Source of the DNA: Volvox africanus
Lineage: Eukaryota > Chlorophyta > Chlorophyceae > Chlamydomonadales > Volvocaceae
Length of the DNA stretch: 64,000 nt
Direction of reading: 5' to 3'
NCBI GenBank assembly: GCA_030268105.1
Contig: BSDZ01000014.1
Coordinates: 2,686,501 to 2,750,500 of the forward strand
In this document: positions 1 to 13,088 of the stretch, piece after piece
Position numbering within the stretch: position 1 is the first letter of the stretch
Layout: each line of letters starts with the position of its first letter
Position numbers and translations under genes: made by a program
The notes under the pieces: model-generated
Databases searched by the model: none
What the model saw: only the letters and a program-made list of their open reading frames with translations
What the model was told of the DNA's origin: nothing

Positions 1-336
1 TCCTTCGAAGGTGCCAATGGTGGTCACACGCCCCGTCGCTGACATTACACTAGAAACATCCTGTCTCAGCTCATCCACGTACCAGCCTTTTCACTGAACG
101 CTTAGTGCAAGATAGTAACTTGTGTTGCTAACGGGATGCCGATGAAGGAAAATAACCCTTCATGACCGGAATCCCTCCGCAGAACCCGTCGTACCTTGGA
201 ATGTTGCCCCTTCCATCCCAGTAAGGGGTCCCCACATGCGGAGCCCTCTCACGGCTGCTAAAATCGCCGAACTTGACTAATGTGTCAGCCCAGCCTGCCG
301 TAGCCGCTGCTGCCGCATATGTACGTGCGGTGCTAG
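1..336. other. Left flank, 3' region of the transporter gene
   Basis: No coding signal is seen here. The stretch lies just downstream of the minus-strand transporter stop codon and probably holds its 3' untranslated region. Confidence 0.4.
45..49 (-). terminator. Candidate TGTAA polyadenylation signal for the transporter gene
   Basis: Read on the minus strand this is TGTAA, the usual polyadenylation signal of chlamydomonadalean algae, about 290 bases beyond the stop codon. The motif is short and can occur by chance. Confidence 0.3.
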
Positions 337-2313
337 CTATTTAGCATCAACCTTCGCCAGCAAGGGCGAGGTGGCGTCGTCCACCACGCCTTTCTCCGCA
401 TCCTTCAGCGGGTCCGTCTTGCTGGGTGGCGGGCCGTCCTTGCTCGTGTCCTTGCTATGCTTGTCCTTTTTGGCAAAACCTTGATAGTATAGCGCACCGA
501 ACACCATTGTGGAGCCGACCCTGCCAGGTGCGTGGAAAGGACAGACGATTTGCACCGATAATGGCTGATCGAAAATGGTTTTGCCGGTGTTTATTACTGC
601 ATAAGACCGATCCTCCGGCAAGTTATGGCCTCGCGCCCACAGGGACAGTCAGATGTGCACTGGCGCACCCAACCAGGCTAGGAAAACCAAAATACTGAAA
701 TAAGATCCTGAACAGTCGCGCCGCCCGGACCACCCAATAACTTTTATGTGGCTGTAAACTAAGCTCAAGTATATTATAGTGGACCTATTCGCAACCATGG
801 TTGCTTAATCCCTTGATCACTTATTTTACACACTGTTGGCCATATACGACTATAGGGTTACTGTTCCACCACAATCTTTGTACAGCTCCCCTTCACACCT
901 CATTGTACATATGAGCACAAATTTCCCGGTATTAGCCAGCCGTGTCAATGGCTTTGCACCCACGTAAACGGTAAATTGCTGTCCCCCTTGCACGCACCAT
1001 TGGCCACCACTGAGCGGGTGAGCAAACAGCAGGCACGAAAGCAGGATAGATAGGAATTGTCGCGTAGTCATGATGGTGGCAAACACCAGCGCGCCGAACG
1101 TTTTGATGGTGTATGAGATGAAGAGCGCGCCGATGGTGGCCGCCAACGACAGGGTGACCATGGATGTCAATGCGTCGGGGTGGCGGTTGACAAAGGAAAA
1201 AGCCTTAGGCAGTTGGCCCGAAGAAAACAGCCCTGCAAACACAACGCGGGCAAGCACAAGCATGATCGGTTCTGTCAGGTTTTCAGGGCCCAAGGATCCT
1301 GAACAGCGAGATGCCAGATACGCCTTGCTCCATGTGAGCGATGTCTAACCTCAACTTGACCAGGGGTTGCAGAGCGTGGGCATGGGGCCCGGAACATAAA
1401 GCATGATAACTCCTCAATCCTATCTCCCTTTCCCCAACTTGCGCCAATCCTTGGAGTCTCACCCAACATGCTGAGAATAGACGAGCACAGGGTTGTGTAG
1501 AGCATCTGGTTGTAAGTCGTCATGTTGTAACCCTTAAAAAGCTTGTCCTGGAAGGTCGACGTGAAACCATCGAACCCCAAGTAGCCCAGCATGAGCGCAA
1601 TGCCATAAATGCTGGAGTGCCACAAACTCTCCGACACCTTTGACTTCACTTCGCCGGTCAGCAAAAAGATGGTGCAGCCGGACGTAATTACCAAAGCCAG
1701 GCCCCAGTCGGCCCCCTTGTACTTCTTGCGCAGCATAACAATTCCCCATAACATAACGGGAAGCATTTTGGCGCACTTTCCGAGGGTTTGCACCGGGAAA
1801 GAGACATACTTCAGCGCCTCATACTGGCAGGTGGTGGCGATCACATTGGAAAGCGAGACGGCGAAGTAGGTCCAAATAGGGGCTACCGGCTTGATCTCCT
1901 GATACTTGCCATCGTGCTGCATTAACAACACGGGAAGGACAATTGCTCTCCTGGCGCAGAAATCTGCCGTGTGTAACAATTAACGTACCACAAGCATAAC
2001 AATTGCCACCGCGCAAGTCGTCAGGCGATTGCACAGCACCAAGAAGAGAGAAAATTTGAAGACTTCTTCGTTACCCCCTGAGCCGAAGGGCATGGTCATG
2101 ATACGTTCCTGCGCAAGCGCCGAATCGTCCGTCGGTCACACCATCAGGGTGCGACTGATTCGAAATTCAGCCATAGGAAAGCATGATCAATGTCTTCCGC
2201 ACCTGAAGAACGCCATAGAGCATCAGGCACCCTACGATGCCTATAACGCACCATGCTACGTGAACCTTCTCATGAGCCTTAATTTTAGACCACACCCAGG
2301 TGATCGGATTCAT
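337..2313 (-). CDS. Nucleotide-sugar transporter, SLC35B / UDP-galactose-UDP-glucose transporter 5 type
   Basis: Five exons on the minus strand join in frame to about 389 residues: 2313-2203, 2108-1989, 1916-1463, 1298-998 and 520-337, with a start at MNPITWVWSK. The family carries UDP-sugars (some members carry PAPS) across ER or Golgi membranes in exchange for nucleotide monophosphate. Family hallmarks are visible in order: YGVLQERIM near the first exon junction, CNRLTT, CQYEALKYVSFPVQTL, GYLGFDGFTSTFQDKLFKGY, FISYTIKTFGAL and IMTTRQFLSILLS. These match the plant UTr5 proteins I recall nearly block for block, and the protein is strongly hydrophobic as expected for about ten membrane helices. 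The C-terminal 45 residues form a charged cytosolic tail longer than in plants. The exact substrate cannot be read from sequence. All intron phases agree. Confidence 0.88.
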
Positions 2314-3009
2314 TTTTTGTAGGCGAGGGGACTACCAAGGACAGATCCGAATAGGCGTCGAGATGTAGTGCTCCAGCTGTTGCATACCGTGTGTACGATA
2401 ACAGGTCGTTGCGGGCAAATTTTATTGCCGGTTATTAGAAGTGACAACTTTGGTGCGGTGTTTATCTACGTACATGCAGTTGGAAAAAGATGGTGCGTTA
2501 GCACTGCGACAAGACTTTTGACCTTTGTGCAAGCAGTCTGTCACTATCAGTCTGTCACTGGTGAGCATACTTTTGCAAAGCATTCTTGTATGCTAATGCT
2601 GGGGGGAATCGGCTCAATTACATTGGTGAAAAGGTAAAACCTCCGATACCCTTATACGACACCTGGCCTGCTGCTTGTATGCAATTACGCTTATACCATC
2701 CCATGCTATGGCTTGCAAAGTTCCGGCAATTACGCGCTTTACCAACCTTGGTCGCTCGTGATGGGCCTGGCTACTTCGACATTGGAGCAAACCAGGTCTA
2801 GATGGTCTGCCCTCGTACAACCATGCGCCGCACGGCGTACCACAATACGACCCGAATGTCACGTCTGCCTGCGCAGCCCCTAACATGCAGTATTCCAAAT
2901 GCAAATAATCCATGTATACATACACCAAGCAACCTTGCTTGTGAACTCCATGTTCTAAAAGTGCTTTTGACGAACTAAGTATGGACAGGAGCGCGGCATA
3001 ATATCACGA
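2314..3009. other. Intergenic region upstream of the transporter and downstream of the giant gene
   Basis: No supported gene. It must contain the transporter promoter and the 3' end of the giant gene. A 12-base direct repeat (CAGTCTGTCACT) occurs twice at 2534-2559. No TATA box stands out. Confidence 0.35.
2618..2622 (-). terminator. Candidate TGTAA polyadenylation signal for the giant gene
   Basis: TGTAA on the minus strand, about 390 bases beyond the stop codon at 3010. The position is reasonable for a 3' untranslated region, but the motif is short. Confidence 0.3.
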
Positions 3010-6000
3010 TTAGCCCTGCACATGCCCATGGTACACGGCCTGCAGCTGCGCCAGTGTAGCCTGATAAGCCCGCTGCACCTCCTCGGAGCGTCCTGCCAAC
3101 GATGACACGGACGGAACCGTCGGTATCATAAGTGTTGGGGCCGCTTCAGGGGCTGCCTCCTGCTGCTGGGTTGTCAATTGAGCCGACGCTGAATGGAGCG
3201 ATGGCTGAAGGTTTTGCACTGGCGGGGTTCTCTGCTGTTGCAGCGGTGGTTGTAACTGTTGGCACGAATTGGCGCCCATGGACGCCACAGCTCCCACCCA
3301 CGACCCCGCCATGGACCTTCGTGGCGGCGATAACAAGGCTGACGGTTGAGGTCCACCCGCGGTCGTGCTCGGACTCCCAGGCGCTTCCGGCCATTCATTT
3401 AGTAGCTGGCTACCTCCATGTCCCTGTCGCTGCGGTGGCCGCGGTGTCACTGACTGTTGTTGCTTTGGTAGCTGTTGTGTATGCTGCCGAAGCTGTTCTT
3501 CCTGAAGATGCTGGCCTATGTGAATATGGTTTTGGTGGTACTGGTGGTGGTAGCCATACGGGGAGGGTTGCGCATACGCAACTTGAGAGGAGCACCGGCT
3601 CATGGATGGTCCAGCTGCTACAGATGTGACAGTGTGGCCCGGCAGCCCGGTGGGTGTGTACCCAGCCATCACGCCCATGTCTGCGAACGTTAAAGTTCCT
3701 GCCGCAGCCGTCCGGACCATGATGGGCACATTGCCGCTCGTCTGCTGGACACCTTGTAACCACAAATCCCCTACCACATCACACAGCGAAACCGCATCTG
3801 CCGAGCTTACTGGAGCTTCCAAACCCATCAACGATGGATGCGCCCGTTGCGACTGTGACATCGAGCCACTTGCCCCCATAGCATGTGACGGCTGAGTAAA
3901 GAGCGGTCTTGCAACATGTGGTCGAGTTGACAGTCCTGTGCTATTGTCGTGCTGCCATATAGCTAGTCTCCGCGGCGATTCAGCAGCGTTGATGCTTGCG
4001 CATGTTACACCCGACGGAATCCCAGTCTCTCTTGCCTGTGAAAGTGGATTTGGAACATGCAGAGCGCCTGCACTCTGCATAATGCTTGAGTCGCGTGCCG
4101 CGGGACTCTGCGTGCCTGCAGAGGGCAGATGCTGTTGTGCACTGCTGCTCGCAGTCGTGGTCTTCCTTGTGCTGGACCAGGTCATGTTGCTTTGACGCTG
4201 CATCGCGCCGGATTCATGCTGGTGGTCAGTGCCCAAGTTTTGATCTGGGCTGTGGCCGCGGGTGTCAAAATCTCCTTGATACGGGTGCTGGCGGGAATGC
4301 TGCTGCTGGGGTTCTTGATAGACCTGTGGCTTTTGAAATCGGCTTGCATGTGTAAGCACAGCGGCATTTACAGCTGGTTGTTGGCCTTGCAGCGCGTGTT
4401 GTGGCTGCATTTGGACCTGGGCCTGCGCCTGGGAGCCTGCCGGTGAGCTGTAGAAGGTCGCCTTTGCAGCGGATGACGCAAACGGCGTTTCTGTGGTTGG
4501 GCGGGACGGCGGCGATGGCGGCGCCATGGCATTAAGGTTAGCAATGCCACCTGCCAATGATGGCTCGCTGCCCGCGACTGACAGACCGCGAATGCAACTA
4601 CCTGCACCACTGCCGCTTACGCCGGACCTGCCACCCTGGCCAGTTGAAGAAATGGAGCCTGCAACTTCAGCGGTGTAATAAGAGGACTTATTCCTTCTTC
4701 GACGGCTCTGCATGCCGATGGCACCGTCCTGGCTGTGCCCAGGCCTACGCTGCGTTGACCTTGGCGACCGACCGCGGCGCTGCGCACTGCGCAATTCTTC
4801 CGAACCGCATTTTTCGTGGCTTTGACGTTGCTTTCGACTTTCTGGAACGCCGGCGCGGCGATTCAACCCGTGTTCTGTCCCTGTAACCTGTGCCCAGCTA
4901 GCAACACGCGCATCGTCAGGGCCCTCGAAAACCTTGCTGTCCCCCGAAGGACTTCGGCTGCCATCGATACCATCGTCGCTCCCGTCGTAGCTAGAACTGC
5001 TGTGGCGGCTGCGACTCGGCAAGCGGGTAGGGTCTAATTGCGTACCTGAAGAGTGGCGAGAGGTAACGAGGGTAGACCTCGGCGGCGAGGCCGCAGTGGC
5101 CGATAACGGCGGTGATTGTGACACCGCTCTTTGGTGGATGCCAGTAGGAGCTGCTGAGCCCGCTGTGGCCGGCCGGCTGTGAGCCCCACGCATCACCTCA
5201 GCCTCCGGTGCACAATCAGCCAAGTCACTTGAATCTTGAATTCGCGTTTCGGGCTGGCACCAGTTGCCACTAACGCCGCCGAGACTGTGACTGGCACCGT
5301 GTGAGCGACCAACAGCTGAGACTGCACCGTCTAGGGGCCAGGCCTGTGTGGCGCGACTGACTCCATCCGCACTTGAATCCATATGCCTAGGTAGGAGACT
5401 GCCTGGGTCATGCTGCAGCTGCGCCGACAGCTCCTGCAGCTCCCGTAACTGCTGCTGCTGCTGCTCTTCCTGCCACTCATGTTGCGGTTGCAGCATGTGC
5501 GACAGCTGCTGCAAAGGTCCCTGTGCCGGCTGCTGCGGCGACGGCAGTATCCTCACCATCTGCAGGTCCATCCGGCAGGGCAATCCCGCACCCGGCTGCG
5601 CCGCAGCATTGAGAGGCGGTGCCCCTGCCGCTGACATTCCACAGCCCGGTGCCGAAAGATGCAGCAGATGCGGTGGTAACGGTTGCTGAGCCGGAAATCC
5701 CCTCGGCATGAGCCCCTCTACAGGGGGATCCACAGCTATCGCTGAGCTGCACGTCGGCAGGTTCAGCAGGGCCGTGCCGCTGGCGCCGCCAGCCGGCAGG
5801 GGTCCTTGGACTGCCACGAGTTGGTGCGCTGTTGGAGCGCTCGCAGCGCCAGGAGGGACGCCTTGTACGACCATGACATATGATGACGAAGGCGGCACGT
5901 GGGGACCCAGACCGCCGGCCTGCACCGGCACGTGCCCCGGCGAGGCCGCTGAATAGGGGAGTACTGAGGCTGTGTCCAAAGGCTTCTGCATGACACGGCC

Positions 6001-9000
6001 ATCCGGCAGCGCCACGGGGGACAGCGCCACGGTTTGAACGATCCAAGGATCTGCCTGGCCAGGGCTCACGGCCTGGCTTACACCTATGCTCATCTCTGGC
6101 GCTGTCACCGCTGCGCTCAAGGCCGCCTGAGGCATGGCGACTCCTTGCGGACCCACAGGGATAGCCGGGTTTAGCACATAGGCTGTTGTGGCTGGAATAG
6201 AACCTGGCGTGGCTGCTACATGTGTCGTCCGGTTGATATACTCGCGAACTGCCATGTCCAGCTGCGACGCAGGGAAGGGGCCAGCAGTAAGGCGTGCAGC
6301 ATGAAGAAGGAGAGCCGAAGGAAGATTGCTGTGATGGTTTGGCTTTAGGCAAGCCAAGATATGGCCTCGAGGAAGGGAGGCACGCGCGGCGCAATAATTA
6401 GCGGCCGTCTTGCCGAATCCTGTCATGACACAACGCGTTGAATAATTGGAGCGCGTAGCCATCCAGACCCATATTTAGCGAGTGAGTGCTTCCTAAGCAC
6501 GGCTATTTTCATCACACATCTTGTCACACATCTGGTGTCGCCTTTCTTTCACTAAAGCACCTCTCCCCGTCACACTGATGACACCCGCGGCTTCGTTGCT
6601 TGTTAATCACCTTCTTATCTGACCCCAACCGAGACGCACCGTCATGGACACCTGGCGAGCGGCCCGTGTGATGGCGCTGACGGAGAAGTCCTCGTGTGAT
6701 CCCCCCCCGCCATTCTGGTGGTCCAGGGAGGACCGGATGGCGCTGGCGAGACCTGCACGACACGCAACATAAGAGGGCCATGATAAAAGGGCGGTGTCGG
6801 AAACTGCGACATCTCTCAATTTACCTAGTTACTATTGGGAAATAAATACCATAGCACGTTAGCAGACGTTTGATGGTTGCCGCTTTTGGGGCCCAGTTGT
6901 CTACTGGGTCAGATCGTTTGAACTGGCAAATCACTTGGTCACTAACTGGTCCCTTGCAAGCCAGGATGCCCCTCCTTTCAGCCTAAACGTTTCTTTTTAT
7001 CGGTTCCAGAAGGTTTCTGCTGGCCCATACAACGCTGCTGCAAGCTTTCCAGCGTCATGATGCTGGCGGCAACACACGGCCACGAGCAAAGATGCCACTG
7101 CTGCTCAATTTGCTACAGCTATTGGTCGGGTCGGTGCGGATCGAGGCAGAATGGCAGCCAGAGGAGGCTGCAGCGTGCGAATAGGACGCACATGGGCTGC
7201 TGTTGGAGTTTTCAGGACGCTGTGATGCAGCAAGCTCCTGGCTTGAACATTCAGATCGAACATCTTGTTTGCAAACGTTAAGCTCCCTCCCCTCATTTCC
7301 CCTCTTCAAGCTCCACGTTCGCCGTCTTACCCGCGACTTGCTGCGCCAGAGCGTCACCCGCGGCGGCCTGCGACTGCCAACCTTCTGACAGCAGCGTCGG
7401 TGACTCAGCAGCGTCCACCCGCAGCGTGTCCGGCCCCATCGCAGAAGCCGCAGCAGCTACGCTGCCGGCGAGGCTGGCGCGGTTGGCAGGGTCTAGCAGC
7501 TGGGTCCACCATGTGGGGTTAAGCAGGTCAGAGGCTGCAGGGACGCCGCCATATAGCCTGCCGTCGGGAAAAAAAGGAGAATGACCGCTTCCCGCTACGG
7601 AAAACGAAGGAAATGGGGTACCCGGATTATGTCCCTTACTTTTAGTATTACCCGTATTACATCATCGCCCCGACGCTGGAGCTGTTGGCAGCATCACGTT
7701 TCGTCACCTCCTTGCAGATCCCCAAACCGTCCGGCGACCCATGCACGTACGTTTGTGCTGGCAGCGTCAACAGTGATGACCGGGGCGGGGGCGGGGGCGG
7801 CGCGGCGGGCGCAATGCGGTCTACCATCTCTAGCACCTCGTCCTGCTGTCGCAGCGCTGACTCGACGACGGCCTCCTTGACGGCCTGTGCCGTGTCACTG
7901 GTGCGCTGCAACGCGTCCAGCACGGCGCGTGTATGCTCGTCTGGGAAGAAGCAGCGGACAGACGAGGAATGAAGGCCAGGCCACAGGTAGGGCCAAGGTA
8001 CATAAAGGAAAGAGATATGCGGCAACTGACGTCGCTCGTCGGGCATCGCTTCCGGGGCCGCAATAAGTAATTGGTACCCATTAAATTCCGTGCTACTTGA
8101 ACTCCCATAGTCCAAGTCCCGCTCCCTTTGCCGCACACCAACTCGTGTCCTTACCTGGGGAATGGTCATTGATCCGAATCCATGGCCATCTCCACAGCAA
8201 TGCAGGCATCTAACAACAAGCATAGATATCCACAGATGTTCGCAAAATAGGACGACCAACTTGAGGTGGCTGGGCAGGGGCACCCAGTCAAAGCTATAAC
8301 CCACCTGCCGTCGCCTTAACAAGCTCTAGGTTTCCAGTGTACAGGTCCCTGAACTTGCTGATCTCCTGCGAAGGGAAAGAGGGGCCGAGAAGAAGACTCG
8401 CTGGGGTCACAGCGGGTCGCGGCAGCATTCACACCAGGCTGGTAGGCTTCCTTCATGTACATGGTCACTGGGCGGGGCCTACACGCCAGTCACATGAGGC
8501 CCAAGCCAGCAGCACCTTTCAACGGCTCTGATTCGGCAGCCCTACACACGGCTTAGCATCATGTTGGTAATGGTATTCGAGGACAGTGCAACGTACCTTG
8601 AGGAGTTCGCTGGTTGGGCCCAGGAGTGCCGCGAGCTGGTCGATATTCATGGCCTGTTTAAACCAGCCGCGTCCAAAGGAGCGGGGTTCGGAAACTTCAG
8701 GACTTAATGAGCCTAGGGAAGGCAAGTATGTGTGTTTGGGGAAGGCATAATGCACTCGTTGTACGCGGCTCCACCTGCTCCTCGCGGTTCGTTTGCTATA
8801 CAGCGTATAAGTGAGATTGCCGTGAAAGAGCAAAACATGTACCTCAGTCGGCTGAAGAATTTTGCGAGTCGTACTCCGGCCTTGCATTTGCTATGAAGTT
8901 TAATAAGATGCCCTTGAGTTAAGGTTCGTGGTTTGTCCGCCCATCTCCGTCCTGTAGCTCTCTGCCCGTTGCTTTGCTTCGCTATGTTATGTGTGATTGG

Positions 9001-12000
9001 ACGCGCCCGTCTGGCGGCTACATCTCTTTTCTCTTCCCACCCCATCTTCTTGTTCATGGAATCCCGTGACCGGGTTCACCTCGTTCCTACCCAAAGCGTC
9101 GCCACCCGCCCTCCACCACAAAAATGTGCGGCAAGCCTTGGTGCGATTTGGGTGTGGACGCTTCTGTGTTTCATCCCTATTTTTATTTTCGTTGATGCTC
9201 ACGGTGCACTAATCCAAGCCGCACCTTGAGCTCCTCCACCATTTTGAGCCGCTCCCCCTCCCGAAGCAGCCGCTCGCCCTCGGTGCGCTTGAACGCCGCC
9301 ACCTGGTCAAGCAAACGGCTCAATCGGTTGCGCGTGTGCACACTGACCTCTTGCTCCACCTGAACAACGCAGGGCCGAGAAAACCACGGCAGCAACGGGG
9401 TTAGCATCTCGGCAGGAAACCGGACCCATTCACAAGGACTCATGGAAGCACGCAGTAGGCGTTCACGTGAGGTCGTTAAAAATGGACCATCATGGACCAT
9501 TATGTTGATAGAGTTTTAATGTAGAACGCAAGAAGTCTGAGGAACACGAGAGTTTCGAACGGATAGCATAGCAACGGGGTTGGGGAGTCGGTGCCGTACA
9601 GGCCAACAGCACCGCGCTTGGTTCACGGTGACAGTTTCCTAACAGGCCCCCCCTTTCGGTGCACTAAGTTGCATGACCTGCAACTTTCCTTCGCGCGTTT
9701 CTGTTGTGTTGCTGTCGGCGATGACTAGTGGCGGTGATTGGACGGTAAAATACAGTATCTAACAACGACGAGAACCGCCGTAAGGGAAGAGACTGAGGCT
9801 TCGACGATCTGTTATTGGGACGCAGGGGAAAGTGAGGCTATCCGCTGATGCCTACCTGAGCTGCTGCCTGCTCCGCAGCCCGCATCTCCAAGGCCATGTC
9901 GGTCGGAATTCGGGCTCTTGCGGTGTCGGTGTCTGAGTCCGAATCCGAGTCCAACACCCTGTCCACCTCCGTCCGCTGCTTGCCCTTGGCGGTTGCTCCT
10001 GCGCCGCCACTCTCGCTGCCGCTAGCCTTACTGGCGGTGCCACCGGCAGGTGCGGCACCCGTACCCGACTCACGGGGCGGCGGTGACGTCGATGGGGATG
10101 CACTCCGTCGGCCTCGACTTGCAGGGCTGTATAGGCAAAATGAACCGGCAAAGCCTCGTTCACTAGTGATTTCAAGTAAGGTACAGGGCAAGATACTGGC
10201 GACCTGAAAGTAAGGGAGACCCCAGACCAGAGACCCCAGACCAGAGACCCCAGACCAGGCCCTTGCATGGGATTTCCCACATGAGATGCATGAGGCATGG
10301 ACACAGCTAAGCATAGGCTCAATCTCTCCAGGCCCCATTGGCTCCCCACCTGACGCTGTCACCGCCCTGCGATCGCCGGCGCCGCTGCGCCTGCGGCGGC
10401 TGGACATTCCCGAGAGGCAGCGGCTCAAAACCCGGTACCGAAACTAGTGCCGGCGGTAGCGCAGGGTCAGCAGGAACGAAGATATGTGTGGGGCACGGCG
10501 CGTTGGGATCATCCGGCGGAGTTGGCGACGGTAGCAGAAACACCGGCTGCATCGCCCCAGGTGGTGCCTGGGGCGCACCGGGTACGCCAGAGGTCGGAAC
10601 ACCTGGCAGCGGCACCGCACTTGTGTTCTGCTGTCCCGGCGGCACTGCAGCAGGCTCGACAGTCCCTTCACTGAACAAACGGATCTACGGCAAAGAGAGC
10701 AAAGCGCAAGCCCAAGGGCAAGGAGGAGAAGGTAGAGGTGAGGACGGCCGTGGACGGCGGAGATGCCCACAATGTGAACCTCCAGTAGAAGTGAAACTGT
10801 TCCCAGGGCGCTCTCTTGTATACGAGAAGAGTCAACACATACCAAAAAGCAAATACACATATACCGACGATCTTACGTGGGTTTTCCTACAACGGCTAAT
10901 CATTAAGTAACCCTATCCAATCAGCAGGATTATGTCACTTTGGGAAAGTCGTGGATAAACAGAACCTGTAGAGCAGCTCGTCCTGCCGTGCAGAGCACTT
11001 TGGGTGCAGCCAAGTGCTTTTCATCTTACAGGTCGTACAATTCTATGTTACATGTGGCAACGTACCAGGGGCGACGACTAGCTGCTGACTTACTTAGTAC
11101 CTGACCTACCTGAGGCTCATTCGGTGAGAACTGTACGCGCCGTGCAGCAACAGTGGCAGCAGCAGAGGTAGAGGCCGTTAATGGCTCTGGCGTGGCTCGC
11201 GACATCAATCCCTCAGGGTTCATTGCAGTGCCCGCGATCATAGGGAATTCAAAAGGGGGCGCGACGCTTGATTCAGCCGGTGCACCTCCTGCTAACGGTC
11301 CTGATGCAGCAGCAGATTCAGAAGCGGCAGTATTAGAGGTGGCTGCAGCGACGGCTTCTTCCGGCGACGAGTTTGCAGCGGTCGCAGATGATTCCTCAGG
11401 TGCGGATGCAGGTGCAGCGCTGGAGTGCTGTTCAGTAGGGTTTGCTGCCGCGTCCGCCCCTCCTGCTGCTGCGTGCCCTCCGTGTTGCAGGGCTGGACCA
11501 GGTGTGGCCCCAGCACGCTCCCCGTTCGCCTGTGCATCTGAATTTGCGGTGTGCATGGGGCCGTGTGCGCTCGTTCGCGTGTGCAGCGATGACAGGCTGG
11601 CTTCCACCGCCAGTTCCCCAGCGGATGAGCTGGCGCTGTCGTGTCTGGACCGCCGTGGACCGGATTCGTCAGGCCGTGTCTGTGCTTGCGGTTGTGCCTG
11701 CAGCTGCGTCGCGGTCGGCAGATGGCCGCCACCATTGGAGCACTGGACAGGCGTCGATGCAGCCGGTGGCGCCGTATCCGCAGGCGCAGCACCTTCAGCA
11801 GTCCCTGCCGCGTCCGCCAGGCGGGATCCTTCAGAGTATGATGCGCTCATTCGGCTTGCCATGTTGGCCAATCTTAAAATCTTCTGGAGCTTCTCAACAG
11901 ATGGCCTTTTGGATGAAGCTGCCTGCCCCGCCGCCTCCAGTGGGCCAGCCGTCCCACCCTCGCCATCACCGTCTGCATTTGTGGGCGGCAGGTTCTGCCG

Positions 12001-13088
12001 CGGTCTCTGCTCAGCCGTTACCTGCGAACCAGAGGGCCGCCGCTCTGGCTGTGGGGTCTCCGGGGGTGCGCTCTTGGAGGACACAGGTAAGGCAGCGCCG
12101 CTGGTTGCGCGAGCGGCTGCTGTAGCCCCTGGGGCTTTCAAATCCTGCGTCTTCACTGCATAGCTCGGCAGATACCGGGCACTGGCTACGGGACCGCGCA
12201 GTTCCAACGAAGTTGCCATGGCGGGATCAGTGCGGGCTGACATGCTGGCTCCGCTACGGTACCTGGAGAGCAACTGGTCGAAACCCTCCTCCTCGTGTGA
12301 CGCTGATGCCCGGCTCCCGTGCATCCCAGATGACCCGGCCGCGGCCGCGGCTGCGGCAGCTGCTAGCGCCGCCTGAGCGCGAGCCTGCACCTCATCGTGC
12401 ATCTGATGCCACTGTTGGCCTGACGACGGTGACAGCCGTTGTGACGTTTGAGGTAAAATTGTGGTTGTAGTGTGGCCCAGCGATGCATCGCCGCTATCAC
12501 GTCGCGTCACAGGCACCGTTGCCGTGCCAGAAGCCCCATGCGCAGCTACCGTTGAGCGTACCAGTGCCTGATTGGCTAGCTGCATTGCGGCCTCAGAAAG
12601 GCGGCCGTCGGCTCGCCGTTCCAGGGACATCACGGCATGGTACAACGTGGGGTGCTCCTGCGCTAGACGCTGCAAGGCGACTGCGGCAGCGCCGGCTGGG
12701 ACAGCCGGCTGAGGGGCTGCGGCAGGGTGGGAGGGACGCTACTGGGCAACATGCGAGCGTGCGTCCATACAGGAGCAAGTTGCCAATCAAGTGCTTCGGG
12801 TTAAGAACCATACCCCTTGGGTGGACCAAGTAGCGGATGGGTTTACAGCGGCCAAGGTTGACAGCACCCTGGGGCTAGGAGGTAGTCTAGGATGCAGCAA
12901 GTGCTTCGAAGTTACGGAGGTGGACACAGCAGAGTACTTACTTGTACGTGAATGGCCTTGATCGATACCACGGTGGCGTGCATCCGATTCAGAATGTCGT
13001 GACTGGGACTTGGGCCCAGGTGAAGCAAGTTGGACCTGCGCCGTCGGCGGAGGCTCGAAGGAGACGTCCAAACGTCGCGGGGCGACAT
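3010..13088 (-). CDS. Giant, mostly disordered protein of about 2,140 residues, function unknown
   Basis: I do not recognise this protein. Minus-strand exons inferred from splice sites and matching phase are 13088-12942, 12669-11110, about 10670-10350, 10126-9856, 9359-9225, 8653-8597, 8365-8305, 7940-7661, 7557-7331, 6752-6640 and 6261-3010. The second exon (520 codons) is Ala/Ser-rich. The middle exons encode helical, charged segments likely to form coiled coil (around VEQEVSVHTRNRLSRLL, EGERLLREGERLK and FRDLYTGNLELVKATA). The last exon (1,083 residues) is rich in Ser, Pro, Gln and Ala with Gln runs near its C-terminal end and an Arg/Ser-rich centre. The start at 13088 is the first in-frame ATG; an upstream exon is possible. 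The join from 11110 to 10670 is not phase-compatible as written, so a small exon or another splice site is missing. Two neighbouring genes rather than one cannot be fully excluded, but an in-frame stop at 7657 is neatly avoided by the GTAATA donor at 7660. Confidence 0.6.
10217..10258. repeat. Three perfect 14-base tandem repeats in an intron
   Basis: The unit AGACCCCAGACCAG is repeated three times head to tail without mismatch, inside the intron between exons 10670-10350 and 10126-9856 of the giant gene. It looks like a minisatellite. Confidence 0.9.

Noticed and set aside
1917..1963. Extension of the transporter's third exon upstream of 1916
   Set aside because: It would leave an intron of under 45 bases or an unmatched phase. 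The acceptor at 1917-1919 gives a 72-base intron and phase 0.
5477..6394. Minus-strand frame of 305 codons overlapping the giant gene's last exon
   Set aside because: Another frame of the same strand over repeat-rich coding DNA. The frame with the clean acceptor at 6262-6264 and continuity to 3010 is preferred.
6262..6462. ATG at 6462 as the start of the 1,150-codon frame
   Set aside because: The upstream part has no matching composition, and an acceptor at 6262-6264 fits the phase of the exon at 6752-6640.
7657..7659. In-frame stop as the end of the gene at 7657
   Set aside because: A GTAATA donor four bases upstream joins in phase to an acceptor with a strong pyrimidine tract at 7558, so the stop lies in a short intron. 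Two genes remain a minority possibility.
11153..12163. Long plus-strand frame of 336 codons, Ala/Ser/Cys-rich
   Set aside because: It is the antisense shadow of the 520-codon minus-strand exon of the giant gene, which joins in phase with its neighbours.
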